A stretch of DNA of 64,000 nucleotides from an uncultured Lachnospiraceae bacterium (GTDB lineage: Bacteria; Bacillota; Clostridia; Lachnospirales; Lachnospiraceae): NCBI GenBank assembly GCA_946615865.1, contig CAMOIJ010000004.1, forward strand, positions 53,145 through 117,144, given 5' to 3'. A model generated the notes under the pieces. It had not been told where the DNA came from. It searched no databases and worked only from the letters and a program-made list of their open reading frames with translations. Both the position numbers and the translations under genes were made by a program. The stretch's first letter is position 1; every line of letters begins with the position of its first letter. Positions 1 to 7,734 of this stretch are shown one piece after another.

Positions 1-448
1 AGAGATCCCCGGTTCCCGGCGCGCTGTCAGCTGCGAGTTTCCCTGCCTCCTTATCCCGCGCAGCACTGCGCAGAAGCCCGTTCACAAATCCCGAGAGTTC
101 TTTCTTGCCATACTTTTTTGTGAGTTTGACTGCCTCATTGCAGGCGGCGGAATCCGGGACCGAGTCCATGTACAGGATCTGGAATATCCCCATGCGCAGG
201 ATATCCCTTATCACAGGCCTTATCCTGGCGCCCTTTTTCGCGTATCTCCTCAGCACGTCGTCGAGCTCGATCCTGCGCTCGATCACGCCTTCCGTCAACC
301 GTTTGACAAATGCCCGCTGCCTGCGGTCCATTCCCTCGCGCTCGCAGCGGTCCAGCATCTCCTTCACCGCGATGTGGCTGTATGTTCCGTTTTCTCTTAT
401 CCCGGTCAATATTTCCAGGACGGCTTCTCTCTCGCCCAGTCTGTTCAA
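1..448 (-). CDS. rsmB: RsmB, 16S rRNA m5C967 methyltransferase (N-terminal part, runs off left edge)
   Basis: Only the first ~149 residues are inside the window. Translating the minus strand from a TTG at 448 gives an open frame to base 1, starting LNRLGEREAVLEIL and containing VPDSAACNEAVKLTKKYG, the NusB-like RNA-binding domain that precedes the SAM-dependent methyltransferase domain in RsmB/Sun proteins. The TTG is supported by an AGGAG six bases upstream, and no in-frame ATG lies nearer. It follows fmt in the same direction after 80 bases, the standard priA-def-fmt-rsmB order of Firmicutes. The predicted role is methylation of C967 of 16S rRNA. Free-standing NusB is the alternative for this domain alone, but the context and the PDSAACNEAV motif favour RsmB; the missing catalytic half would settle it. 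Confidence 0.85.
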   Translation of the reverse strand, partial: MNRLGEREAVLEILTGIRENGTYSHIAVKEMLDRCEREGMDRRQRAFVKRLTEGVIERRIELDDVLRRYAKKGARIRPVIRDILRMGIFQILYMDSVPDSAACNEAVKLTKKYGKKELSGFVNGLLRSAARDKEAGKLAADSAPGTGDL

Positions 449-528
449 AGTATTCTCCTGTTATAAAGAGAAGCGGCGAAACTGTATGTCACAATCTGCC
501 GCTTCCGATGAATCTGTTATTGATCCTT

Positions 529-1467
529 TCAGCGCTCTGCCGTGAGTTTCTGTCCCGGCTCCACCTTCGCTCCCAGAAGAAAAGCCTGGGTGCTCATGCG
601 CTTCTTTCCCTCGTACTGCACTTCCTTAAGGGCCAGAACGCCCTCTCCGCAATTGACATAAATCGACTTTTTATCAGTTCCCTCCACAGTGCCGGCTTCG
701 CCCTGCGCCTCACGGCCTGTAACCTCGGATCCCCAGATCTTGAGCATCTTGCCGTTCATGAAAGTGTAAGCTCCGGGCCAGCTGTTAAGGCCGCGCACCA
801 GCCGCTCGATCTTCTCCGCCGGCATGTTCCAGTCGATGTTTCCCATCTCTTTTTTGAGCATAGAAGCATAGGACGCGGCTCCACTGTCCTGTCTGACCGG
901 CGTCAGCGTTCCCGCCTCGATCATGGGAAGGGCCTCTACCAGCAGCTCTCCGCCGAGCTTGGCCATCTTCTCATAAAGACTCTCTCCCGTCTCGTCCGCG
1001 GCAAGCGGGATTTCCTCCTGCAGCAGGATATCGCCCGTATCAAGTCCGGCATCCATCTGCATGATCGTGACTCCGCTCTTCTCTTCTCCGTTAATGACTG
1101 CCCACTGGATCGGCGCGGCTCCTCTGTATTTTGGCAAAAGAGAGGCGTGAACATTGACGCATCCGTATCTGGGCAGATCCAGGATCTCCTGGCTTAGGAT
1201 CTGGCCAAAGGCCGCTACCACGATAAGATCGGGAGCTTCCTCGCGCAGTCTCTGAACCGCTTCAGGTCTCTTGACTCTCTCGGGCGAAAAGACCGGGATC
1301 CCCCACTTGTCCGCGCATTCGTGGACAGGAGTCATAATGACGCCCCTTCCTCTTCCCTTAGGTCTGTCGGGCTGCGTCACCGCGAGAGTAACCTCGCAGC
1401 CGCTCTTCATCATAGTATCCAGCACTTCCGCCGCCAGATCCGGCGTTCCCATAAATACGATCTTCAA
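529..1467 (-). CDS. fmt: Methionyl-tRNA formyltransferase
   Basis: Transfers a formyl group from 10-formyl-tetrahydrofolate to initiator Met-tRNA in the cytoplasm. The protein has 312 residues, the normal family length. The N-terminal formyltransferase domain carries the SLLPKYRGAAPIQWA signature at 109-123, and the family catalytic residues fall at N106, H108 and D144. The C-terminal third is the OB-like tRNA-binding domain. The ATG at 1467 overlaps the def stop by 4 bases (ATGA), so translation is coupled to peptide deformylase, which removes the same formyl group after initiation. Nothing is missing or odd. Confidence 0.97.
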   Translation of the reverse strand: MKIVFMGTPDLAAEVLDTMMKSGCEVTLAVTQPDRPKGRGRGVIMTPVHECADKWGIPVFSPERVKRPEAVQRLREEAPDLIVVAAFGQILSQEILDLPRYGCVNVHASLLPKYRGAAPIQWAVINGEEKSGVTIMQMDAGLDTGDILLQEEIPLAADETGESLYEKMAKLGGELLVEALPMIEAGTLTPVRQDSGAASYASMLKKEMGNIDWNMPAEKIERLVRGLNSWPGAYTFMNGKMLKIWGSEVTGREAQGEAGTVEGTDKKSIYVNCGEGVLALKEVQYEGKKRMSTQAFLLGAKVEPGQKLTAER

Positions 1468-1985
1468 GCCTGCTCCTCCGCCTCTTCTTCGGTCTCCTTG
1501 GCAAACATCTCGTCCAGTTCCTCATTCGTGTAGAGTCTTCCCTCCACGAGTTCCACATACATATGGCCGTCCAGATGATCCAGCTCATGGCAGATTGCCC
1601 TGGCGAGAAGGTCCTCTCCCTCAATGGTGAATTCCTCCATATCTTCATTAAAAGCCTTTGCAATCACATGACGGGGCCTCTTGACCTGACCGCTCTTACC
1701 GGGTACAGACAGGCACCCCTCCCAGCCGACCTGCTCACCGTCCTCTTCGATGATCTCCGGATTGATCATGACGATGGGCTGATCCTGTTCCGCGCTGACA
1801 TCGATCACGACGATCCTCTTGAGCATTCCCACCTGGGGCGCGGCAAGTCCCACGCCGTCAGAGTCGTACATTGTCTCTTTCATATCCGCGATCAGCTGTC
1901 TGAGCTTGGGAGTCATCTCCTTCACTGCTTTGGCTTTTTTGCCGAGCACAGGATCTCCCAGTTCTCTGATCATTCTAAGTCCCAT
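1464..1985 (-). CDS. def: Peptide deformylase
   Basis: Metalloenzyme that removes the N-formyl group from nascent proteins. All three family motifs are visible in 173 residues: GVGLAAPQVG at 44-53, EGCLS at 89-93 with the metal-ligand Cys91, and HELDH at 133-137 giving the two His ligands and the catalytic Glu. The C-terminal tail is rich in Glu and Ala. It lies between priA (57 bases upstream) and fmt (4-base overlap), and the pairing of def with fmt in one transcript is typical of bacteria. The start is ATG at 1985 with a purine-rich GGCGGA upstream. Confidence 0.97.
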   Translation of the reverse strand: MGLRMIRELGDPVLGKKAKAVKEMTPKLRQLIADMKETMYDSDGVGLAAPQVGMLKRIVVIDVSAEQDQPIVMINPEIIEEDGEQVGWEGCLSVPGKSGQVKRPRHVIAKAFNEDMEEFTIEGEDLLARAICHELDHLDGHMYVELVEGRLYTNEELDEMFAKETEEEAEEQA

Positions 1986-2042
1986 ATCTGCTTTCCGCCT
2001 TTCTTAACATATACTCTTTATCTGAGACCGGCCTTGTTCCCC

Positions 2043-4295
2043 TCAGAAAGGGCTGACCGGATCAAAATCAAACTGCACCTGCACCTGCGGGTCCTTCCCG
2101 ATCTTCACCAAATAGGCGTAAAACGCCTCGGCGCGGTCCTTACATCTCACAAGTTTATCATAATTTACATCTTTGATATAGATGACATATCTGTATTGGT
2201 CTCGGATCTTTGTCAGAGATCCCTTCGCGGGCCCGATCACCAGCACCTCCGGATCGTCCCTTACAAACAGTTCTCTGAGCCTGCCCGCGAGGCTTTCCGC
2301 TCTGTCCTCATTATCCGACTGCAGCTGAACGCACAGCATATGCGCCGCCGGCGGATAAAGAAGGAGCGACCGGTAGTTCATCTCCTCTTTGTAGAATCCC
2401 TCGTAGTCCTGCGCGGACGCGTACTGCACAGCGTAATTCTCCGGCTGATAGGTCTGGATCACGACATTTCCGGGCACTTCTCCCCGGCCGGCTCTCCCCG
2501 CAGCCTGTGTCAGCAGCTGGAAAGTCCTCTCCGCTGCCCGGTAATCCCCCGCGTAGAGCGACATGTCCGCCAGCAGGATCCCCACAAGCGTGACGCCCGG
2601 GAAATCGTGTCCCTTCACGATCATCTGTGTTCCCACAAGGATGTCCGCCTCCCGATTGGCAAAAGAGGAAAGGATCTTATCGTAGCTCCCTTTCCGTGAG
2701 GTGGTATCCGCGTCCAGACGCAGCACCCGCGCGCCGGGATACCGTATCTTAAGGTGCTCCTCGATCTGCTCCGTTCCGGCTCTGAATCCGGAAATGTAGG
2801 GAGATCCGCACTCAGGGCACTCCTTCACTCCCGGCTGCTCGTAGCCGCAGTAGTGGCAGACCAGCCTGTTATTTTTGTGCAGGGACAGCGAGATGTCGCA
2901 GTGAGGGCACTTGATGACCGATCCGCAGGACCTGCAGGATACGAACCCCGCCACGCCGCGCCGGTTGAGAAAGAGAATGGACTGCTCTCCCCGCTCGAGA
3001 CGGTCTTCAAGAAGCTGCTGCAGCCGCTCCGACAGGATCGATCGGTTTCCGTTTCTGAGTTCCTGCCGCAGATCGGCGATCTCCACAGTCGGGAGCGTGC
3101 CTCCCGTCAGTCTTTCCGTAAGAGTGTAGAGCCTGTATGTGCCGTCCTGCGCTCTGTAATAGGATTCAAGGGACGGCGTCGCGCTTCCCAGCACTACACA
3201 GGCGTTCTTGAGCCTTGCCAGCTCTTCAGCGACTTCCCTCGTGTGATATTTTGGCATCGATTCATTTTTATAACTGCCCTCGTGCTCTTCGTCGATCACG
3301 ATGACGCCGAGCTGCGCGAATGGAGTGAAAAGAGCACTTCTGGGCCCTATGATCACATCGATCTCACCTCTACGGGCGCGCTCCCACTGGTCCGCTTTCT
3401 CGCTGTCGGAGAGCGACGAGTTCATCACCGAAACCCTCTCGCCAAAATAGCGATAGAACCTCAGCAGCGTCTGGTAAGTCAGGGCGATCTCGGGAATGAG
3501 CATGATCGCTTTCCTTCCGCGATCGACGATCCCCTTGATGATAGAAATATAGACCTCTGTCTTGCCGCTTCCGGTAATGCCATGGATCAGGCTCACCGTG
3601 CTCTTTCCCGCGTCAAAGTCAGCCAGAACGCCGTCCACTATGGCCTTCTGCGCTTCACTGAGCTCCTTTCGATCCTCATCCGCTTTATCAAACAGGACAG
3701 GATTGCGGAAGGACTCCTCCTCTGTGACTTTTATCACCCCGGCCAAAGACATCGCTCTGATCACAGGAGCGGTGATATGCAGTTTCCCTGTTATCAGACT
3801 GTAGGGCTGCCTCGGGACCTCCATAAGTTCACGAAGGAGACGCTCCCTGGCGACCTGGTGCTTTCTTATATAGATCTCGAGCTGCTTCTGAGCCTCCTCC
3901 CGGGAGAGAATCAGTTCGATCTCCCTGGTTTTGACAGGTTTTCCGGGTTTTCTCGATGTCAGCACAGTCCTGAGGGCTGCAGCCATCGTGGAACCATAGC
4001 GGCGTTTCATCCAGGCGGCAAGCGCGATCGCGGTCGCTCCGTCGTCGTCCTCGCTGTAGCCGCTGTCATTGACGGGAAGTTCCGCGATCTCCTTCACCTT
4101 TTCGGGATCCATGCCGCAGTCGTCCTTCAGAGTGATCACATAGCCTTTGCGCAGTACATTTCCTTTGCCGAACGGCACCATAACAAGGCTCCCGGGCTGC
4201 AGCACTTCCTGCATCCTCTCGGGAACCCTGTACGTGAACGGCCTGTCCAGCTTGTTATAGGCGATGTCTATGATGATCTCCGCGTATCTGCTCAA
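2043..4295 (-). CDS. priA: Primosomal protein N' (PriA helicase)
   Basis: Superfamily 2 3'-5' DNA helicase that recognises stalled forks and reloads the replicative helicase. In 750 residues one sees an N-terminal 3'-BD fold (RYAEIIIDIAYNKLDRPFTY), Walker A GITGSGKTEVY at 239-249, a DEEH box (VIVIDEEHEGSYK) near 340, and paired CxxC zinc motifs (CRSCG, CPHC, CHYC, CPEC) in the 455-505 region, followed by helicase motifs with AGRAGRG. The start is probably the TTG at 4295; no in-frame ATG is nearby and its ribosome-binding site is weak, so it may rely on coupling to murE, whose stop is 19 bases away. Length and motif set are complete. Confidence 0.95.
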   Translation of the reverse strand: MSRYAEIIIDIAYNKLDRPFTYRVPERMQEVLQPGSLVMVPFGKGNVLRKGYVITLKDDCGMDPEKVKEIAELPVNDSGYSEDDDGATAIALAAWMKRRYGSTMAAALRTVLTSRKPGKPVKTREIELILSREEAQKQLEIYIRKHQVARERLLRELMEVPRQPYSLITGKLHITAPVIRAMSLAGVIKVTEEESFRNPVLFDKADEDRKELSEAQKAIVDGVLADFDAGKSTVSLIHGITGSGKTEVYISIIKGIVDRGRKAIMLIPEIALTYQTLLRFYRYFGERVSVMNSSLSDSEKADQWERARRGEIDVIIGPRSALFTPFAQLGVIVIDEEHEGSYKNESMPKYHTREVAEELARLKNACVVLGSATPSLESYYRAQDGTYRLYTLTERLTGGTLPTVEIADLRQELRNGNRSILSERLQQLLEDRLERGEQSILFLNRRGVAGFVSCRSCGSVIKCPHCDISLSLHKNNRLVCHYCGYEQPGVKECPECGSPYISGFRAGTEQIEEHLKIRYPGARVLRLDADTTSRKGSYDKILSSFANREADILVGTQMIVKGHDFPGVTLVGILLADMSLYAGDYRAAERTFQLLTQAAGRAGRGEVPGNVVIQTYQPENYAVQYASAQDYEGFYKEEMNYRSLLLYPPAAHMLCVQLQSDNEDRAESLAGRLRELFVRDDPEVLVIGPAKGSLTKIRDQYRYVIYIKDVNYDKLVRCKDRAEAFYAYLVKIGKDPQVQVQFDFDPVSPF

Positions 4296-4314
4296 ATCCT
4301 ATTCGTCTCTCTCC

Positions 4315-5835
4315 TCAGCCTTCCTCCAGGATCTCCCTGATCAGCACTCTCTCATCCATGGGATACTTGTGACCCTTGATCTCCTGATAATCCTCGTGTC
4401 CCTTACCTGCCAGAACGACGATGTCCCCAGGCTCCCCGTTGCGGATCGCATAACGGATCGCTTCTTTTCTGTCGGGGATCGTCACATATTTTCCATCAGT
4501 GCGGGAGATACCCGTAACTATATCCTCAATAATGGCCATCGGCTCCTCGTCCCTGGGGTTGTCCGATGTGATGATGCTCAGTTCCGCAAGCTTTCCGCTC
4601 ACTTCACCCATTTCGAAGCGGCGCAGTTTCGAGCGGTTGCCGCCGCAGCCGAACAGGCACACAAGCCTGTGGGGCTCATATTCGCGGAGCGTCGCAAGAA
4701 GGCTCTCAAGAGCCATCGCGTTGTGCGCGTAGTCGATCATGAGAGTAAAATCATCGCTGACCTTCACCATCTCAATACGGCCTCTGACGTGTACCTTCAG
4801 AAGCGCCTTCCGGACATCCTCCGGTGTGACATTAAAGTGCCTGCATACAGCGATAGCGCACAGCGCGTTATAGACGCTGAAGCGTCCGGGAGCCGGCACC
4901 TCCGCATGGAAGTCCATTAGGCCCTTCACGTCGAATTCGACGCCCAGTTCTCCCGGCTTTTTGATAAGCTGCAGGTTCTCCGCGTGCAGATCCGCCTCAG
5001 GGCTCAGCCCGTAAGTCTCTACGCTGCAGGTGTGGCCGTCCATGACCTTCTTATAATATTTGTCGTCCGCATTGAAGATACCTACCCTGCACTGACGGAA
5101 GAGAAGGCTCTTGCACTGCAGGTAGTCGTCGAAATCTTTGTGCTCGTTGGGACCGATATGATCGGGCGACAGATTCGTGAAAATGCCGAGGTCGAATAAG
5201 AATCCCTGGGTCCTGTGCAGCATGAGCGCCTGGGAGGAGACCTCCATGACCACAGCCTCTATGCCCGCGTCCGCCATGTCGCGGAAAGTCTTCTGCAGGA
5301 CCGTGGACTCCGGAGTCGTATTGTGCGCCGGGATCCTGACATCCCCGTATAGTATCTCAATGGTGCCGATAAGGCCCACCTTAAATCCCGCGGCTTCCAG
5401 GATCGATTTCACCATATAAGTCGTGGTGGTCTTTCCTTTGGTTCCGGTGACGCCGATGATCTTCATCCGGGAAGCCGGATTTCCGTAATAAGCCGCCGCA
5501 ATGTAAGCCATCGCGTATCTTGTGTCCTGTACTCTGATGATGACCGGCTCCTTCACCGGTGTCTTCCCTTCCAGATCGGACAGGTCAAGGTCCTTCTGCA
5601 CTACCAGAGCGGCCGCGCCGTCCAAAAGAGCCTGCCTTGCGAACTCATGGCCGTCTCTTACCGCGCCGACGATGCAGAAGAACAGGCAGTCCTTCGAGAT
5701 CTTGCGGGAATCGTTGACGATCCCGCTCACTTCAGTCCCGCGCAAAGCCCGGACCCTGTCGTGATCCATGATCACTTCTCCTGCCAAAGTATTGAAATGA
5801 TAATCCAGTTTGCCGATCAGTTCCGCAATCTTCAT
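4315..5835 (-). CDS. murE: UDP-MurNAc-tripeptide synthetase (meso-DAP ligase type)
   Basis: Adds the third amino acid to the peptidoglycan stem peptide in the cytoplasm. The 506-residue protein has the Mur ligase ATP-binding motif GVTGTKGKTTTT at 128-139 and the central and C-terminal Mur ligase domains. ITSDNPRDEEP near residue 420 contains the DNPR signature of enzymes that add meso-diaminopimelate; lysine-adding enzymes carry a different sequence there. This suggests A1-gamma/DAP peptidoglycan. It has a good Shine-Dalgarno (AGGAG, 7 bases before ATG 5835), starts 10 bases after recJ and precedes priA. Confidence 0.95.
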   Translation of the reverse strand: MKIAELIGKLDYHFNTLAGEVIMDHDRVRALRGTEVSGIVNDSRKISKDCLFFCIVGAVRDGHEFARQALLDGAAALVVQKDLDLSDLEGKTPVKEPVIIRVQDTRYAMAYIAAAYYGNPASRMKIIGVTGTKGKTTTTYMVKSILEAAGFKVGLIGTIEILYGDVRIPAHNTTPESTVLQKTFRDMADAGIEAVVMEVSSQALMLHRTQGFLFDLGIFTNLSPDHIGPNEHKDFDDYLQCKSLLFRQCRVGIFNADDKYYKKVMDGHTCSVETYGLSPEADLHAENLQLIKKPGELGVEFDVKGLMDFHAEVPAPGRFSVYNALCAIAVCRHFNVTPEDVRKALLKVHVRGRIEMVKVSDDFTLMIDYAHNAMALESLLATLREYEPHRLVCLFGCGGNRSKLRRFEMGEVSGKLAELSIITSDNPRDEEPMAIIEDIVTGISRTDGKYVTIPDRKEAIRYAIRNGEPGDIVVLAGKGHEDYQEIKGHKYPMDERVLIREILEEG

Positions 5836-5845
5836 ATGCCGTCTC

Positions 5846-7672
5846 CTAACTGTGTATCCTGTAGTCCTTCACAATGTACTGCATGCTCTCTCTTCCGTTC
5901 CAGACATTGATGTCGGGATAATATACCATATCTATTGTAACATTTCCGGCGCCTCTGAAAAGCCCTTCCAGAGCTCCTCTTCCGGCAGTTTCGATAATGT
6001 CCTGCTCAAAATCAGCCGCGTCCCCGAACCGGATCAGGTCGATCCTGGCGCCCGTGTCATCCTGCGCGCCGAGCCTTACCACATTTCTGTTCCTGCCCAG
6101 CACTCTGGCCGACAGAAGCCGGATATTCCTCGTGACAAACAGAGGCCTGGGATTATCCGTGCCGCAGGGTTCCAGCAGCGCCAGTTCCCTGGTCATATCC
6201 ACCCCCAGAAACCTCGGCGGAAGTTCCATGTCGACCCTGATCACTTCCTGCAGCTGCTCTTTCGTGAGTGTGCAGTTCTCCTCGATCCTTCGGCTGAACT
6301 CGGCGAAGTTCTCCTCCTTCATCGAGAGTCCTCCGGCCATCTTGTGGCCGCCATACTTGATGAACAGATCCTCGCAGGCGTTCATCTCCGCGTACATGTC
6401 GTAACTCTCGATGGAGCGCCCCGACCCCTTCAGCACGCCTTCCTCCGAGTCTGTCAGGACAAAAGCCGGCCTGTGCATACTCTCCTTGATCCTGCCGGCG
6501 ATGATCCCCGCCAGAGATTCGTGGCAGCCGCGCAGAAGAATGACCAGAACGCGCCTGTCCTGCATATTCTCAGCCTCGATCAGGGCAGCGGCGGCGTCCG
6601 TACCCTCTGCGGTCATACTCTTTCTGCTGTCATTGAGCTCCTTGAGCTGCTGCGCGTTTTGCAGCGCGCTGACAGGATCCTTCTCCATGAACAGTTCCAG
6701 TCCCCTGTAAGCTGTGTCCAGCCTTCCGGTCGCGTTGAGACAGGGCCCGAGCACAAATCCCGCGTGATAACAGGTCAGAGGCGTCTGCGCGAGTCCGGTC
6801 ACACTGATCAGCGCCTGCAGTCCGATATTATCCGAAAAAGAAGCCTCTCCCAGCCCTTCTCTGACGATGACCCTGTTCTCATCTCTGAGCGGCATTACAT
6901 CGCAGACTGTGGCGATGCCTGCGAAAGGGATCAGATAGCGCCTCAGTTCCCTGAACTCTTCGCTGTCAACCCCGCCCGTCAGTCTTTCCGCGAGCAGCAG
7001 GCAGATCTTAAAGGCTACCACAGCGCCGCATATATCGGGAAAGGGATAGGATGAGCCTCCCGTTACGCTCTCCGGGATCTTCGGGTCCACCACCGCGTCG
7101 GCCGGCGGAAGCAGATACTCCCGGCTGCCGTCCTCCTGCAGTTTGAAGGGCACTTCGTGGTGGTCCGTCACAATAACTGTCATACCCAGATCTTTCGCGG
7201 TCTGCAGAGCCTGTACTGCCGTAATGCCGTTATCGCAAGTCAGGATCGTGTCGACGCCATCCTCCGCCGCCTCTCTTACAAGCCGCTCATTGATGCCGTA
7301 TCCGTCCCGGACCCTCTCCGGAAGCTTCGCGTCCGCCTCGATCCCGAAGCTGCGCAGCGTGTACCAGAGAATGAAAGAAGAACAGATCCCGTCCACATCG
7401 TAGTCCCCGATGATCCGGATCCGCTTTCCCTCTCTGCGGTTTTTTGCCAAAATATCGACAGCTTTTTCTGCATCCGGCAGCAGCGCCGGATCGTGAAGAT
7501 CTTCCAGCGTCCCCCTGAGGAACTTTTCTGTGGCTTCTTCCCCGATCACATCCCGGTTCCGGATCAGGCGCGCAAGTACGGGAGAGATCCCGCAGGCCTG
7601 TGCTATTTTGTTAAAATCCGCCCTCTTGGTGATTACGATCCACTTCTTTTCCTTCAAGACTCTCTCCATCAT
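5846..7672 (-). CDS. recJ: Single-stranded-DNA-specific exonuclease RecJ
   Basis: 5'-3' ssDNA exonuclease of the DHH phosphoesterase family, acting in recombination and repair. DYDVDG at 90-95, CDNGI at 146-150 and DHH at 170-172 are the Mn-binding motifs; the DHHA1 part contains GGHKMAGGLS. The length is 608 residues. The start is uncertain: the two adjacent ATGs (7672, 7669) have no Shine-Dalgarno because the secDF terminator T-tract ends only about 10 bases before them. A TTG at 7657 has GGAG six bases upstream and would give an N-terminus (KEKKWIVITKRADF) closer to family starts. It is the first gene of the recJ-murE-priA-def-fmt-rsmB group, so transcription must either read through the terminator or begin within this short gap. 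Confidence 0.93.
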   Translation of the reverse strand: MMERVLKEKKWIVITKRADFNKIAQACGISPVLARLIRNRDVIGEEATEKFLRGTLEDLHDPALLPDAEKAVDILAKNRREGKRIRIIGDYDVDGICSSFILWYTLRSFGIEADAKLPERVRDGYGINERLVREAAEDGVDTILTCDNGITAVQALQTAKDLGMTVIVTDHHEVPFKLQEDGSREYLLPPADAVVDPKIPESVTGGSSYPFPDICGAVVAFKICLLLAERLTGGVDSEEFRELRRYLIPFAGIATVCDVMPLRDENRVIVREGLGEASFSDNIGLQALISVTGLAQTPLTCYHAGFVLGPCLNATGRLDTAYRGLELFMEKDPVSALQNAQQLKELNDSRKSMTAEGTDAAAALIEAENMQDRRVLVILLRGCHESLAGIIAGRIKESMHRPAFVLTDSEEGVLKGSGRSIESYDMYAEMNACEDLFIKYGGHKMAGGLSMKEENFAEFSRRIEENCTLTKEQLQEVIRVDMELPPRFLGVDMTRELALLEPCGTDNPRPLFVTRNIRLLSARVLGRNRNVVRLGAQDDTGARIDLIRFGDAADFEQDIIETAGRGALEGLFRGAGNVTIDMVYYPDINVWNGRESMQYIVKDYRIHS

Positions 7673-7681
7673 TAATACGCG

Positions 7682-7717
7682 AAAAATCGAGGGAACGGAC
7701 GCTCCATCCGTTCCCTC
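7682..7717 (-). terminator. Rho-independent terminator after secDF
   Basis: An 11-bp perfect stem (GAGGGAACGGA at 7689-7699 pairs with TCCGTTCCCTC at 7707-7717) with a 7-base loop. On the minus strand it is followed by GATTTTT. It lies 18 bases after the secDF stop and just upstream of recJ. Confidence 0.85.
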
Positions 7718-7734
7718 GGGTCAGTTTACTATGA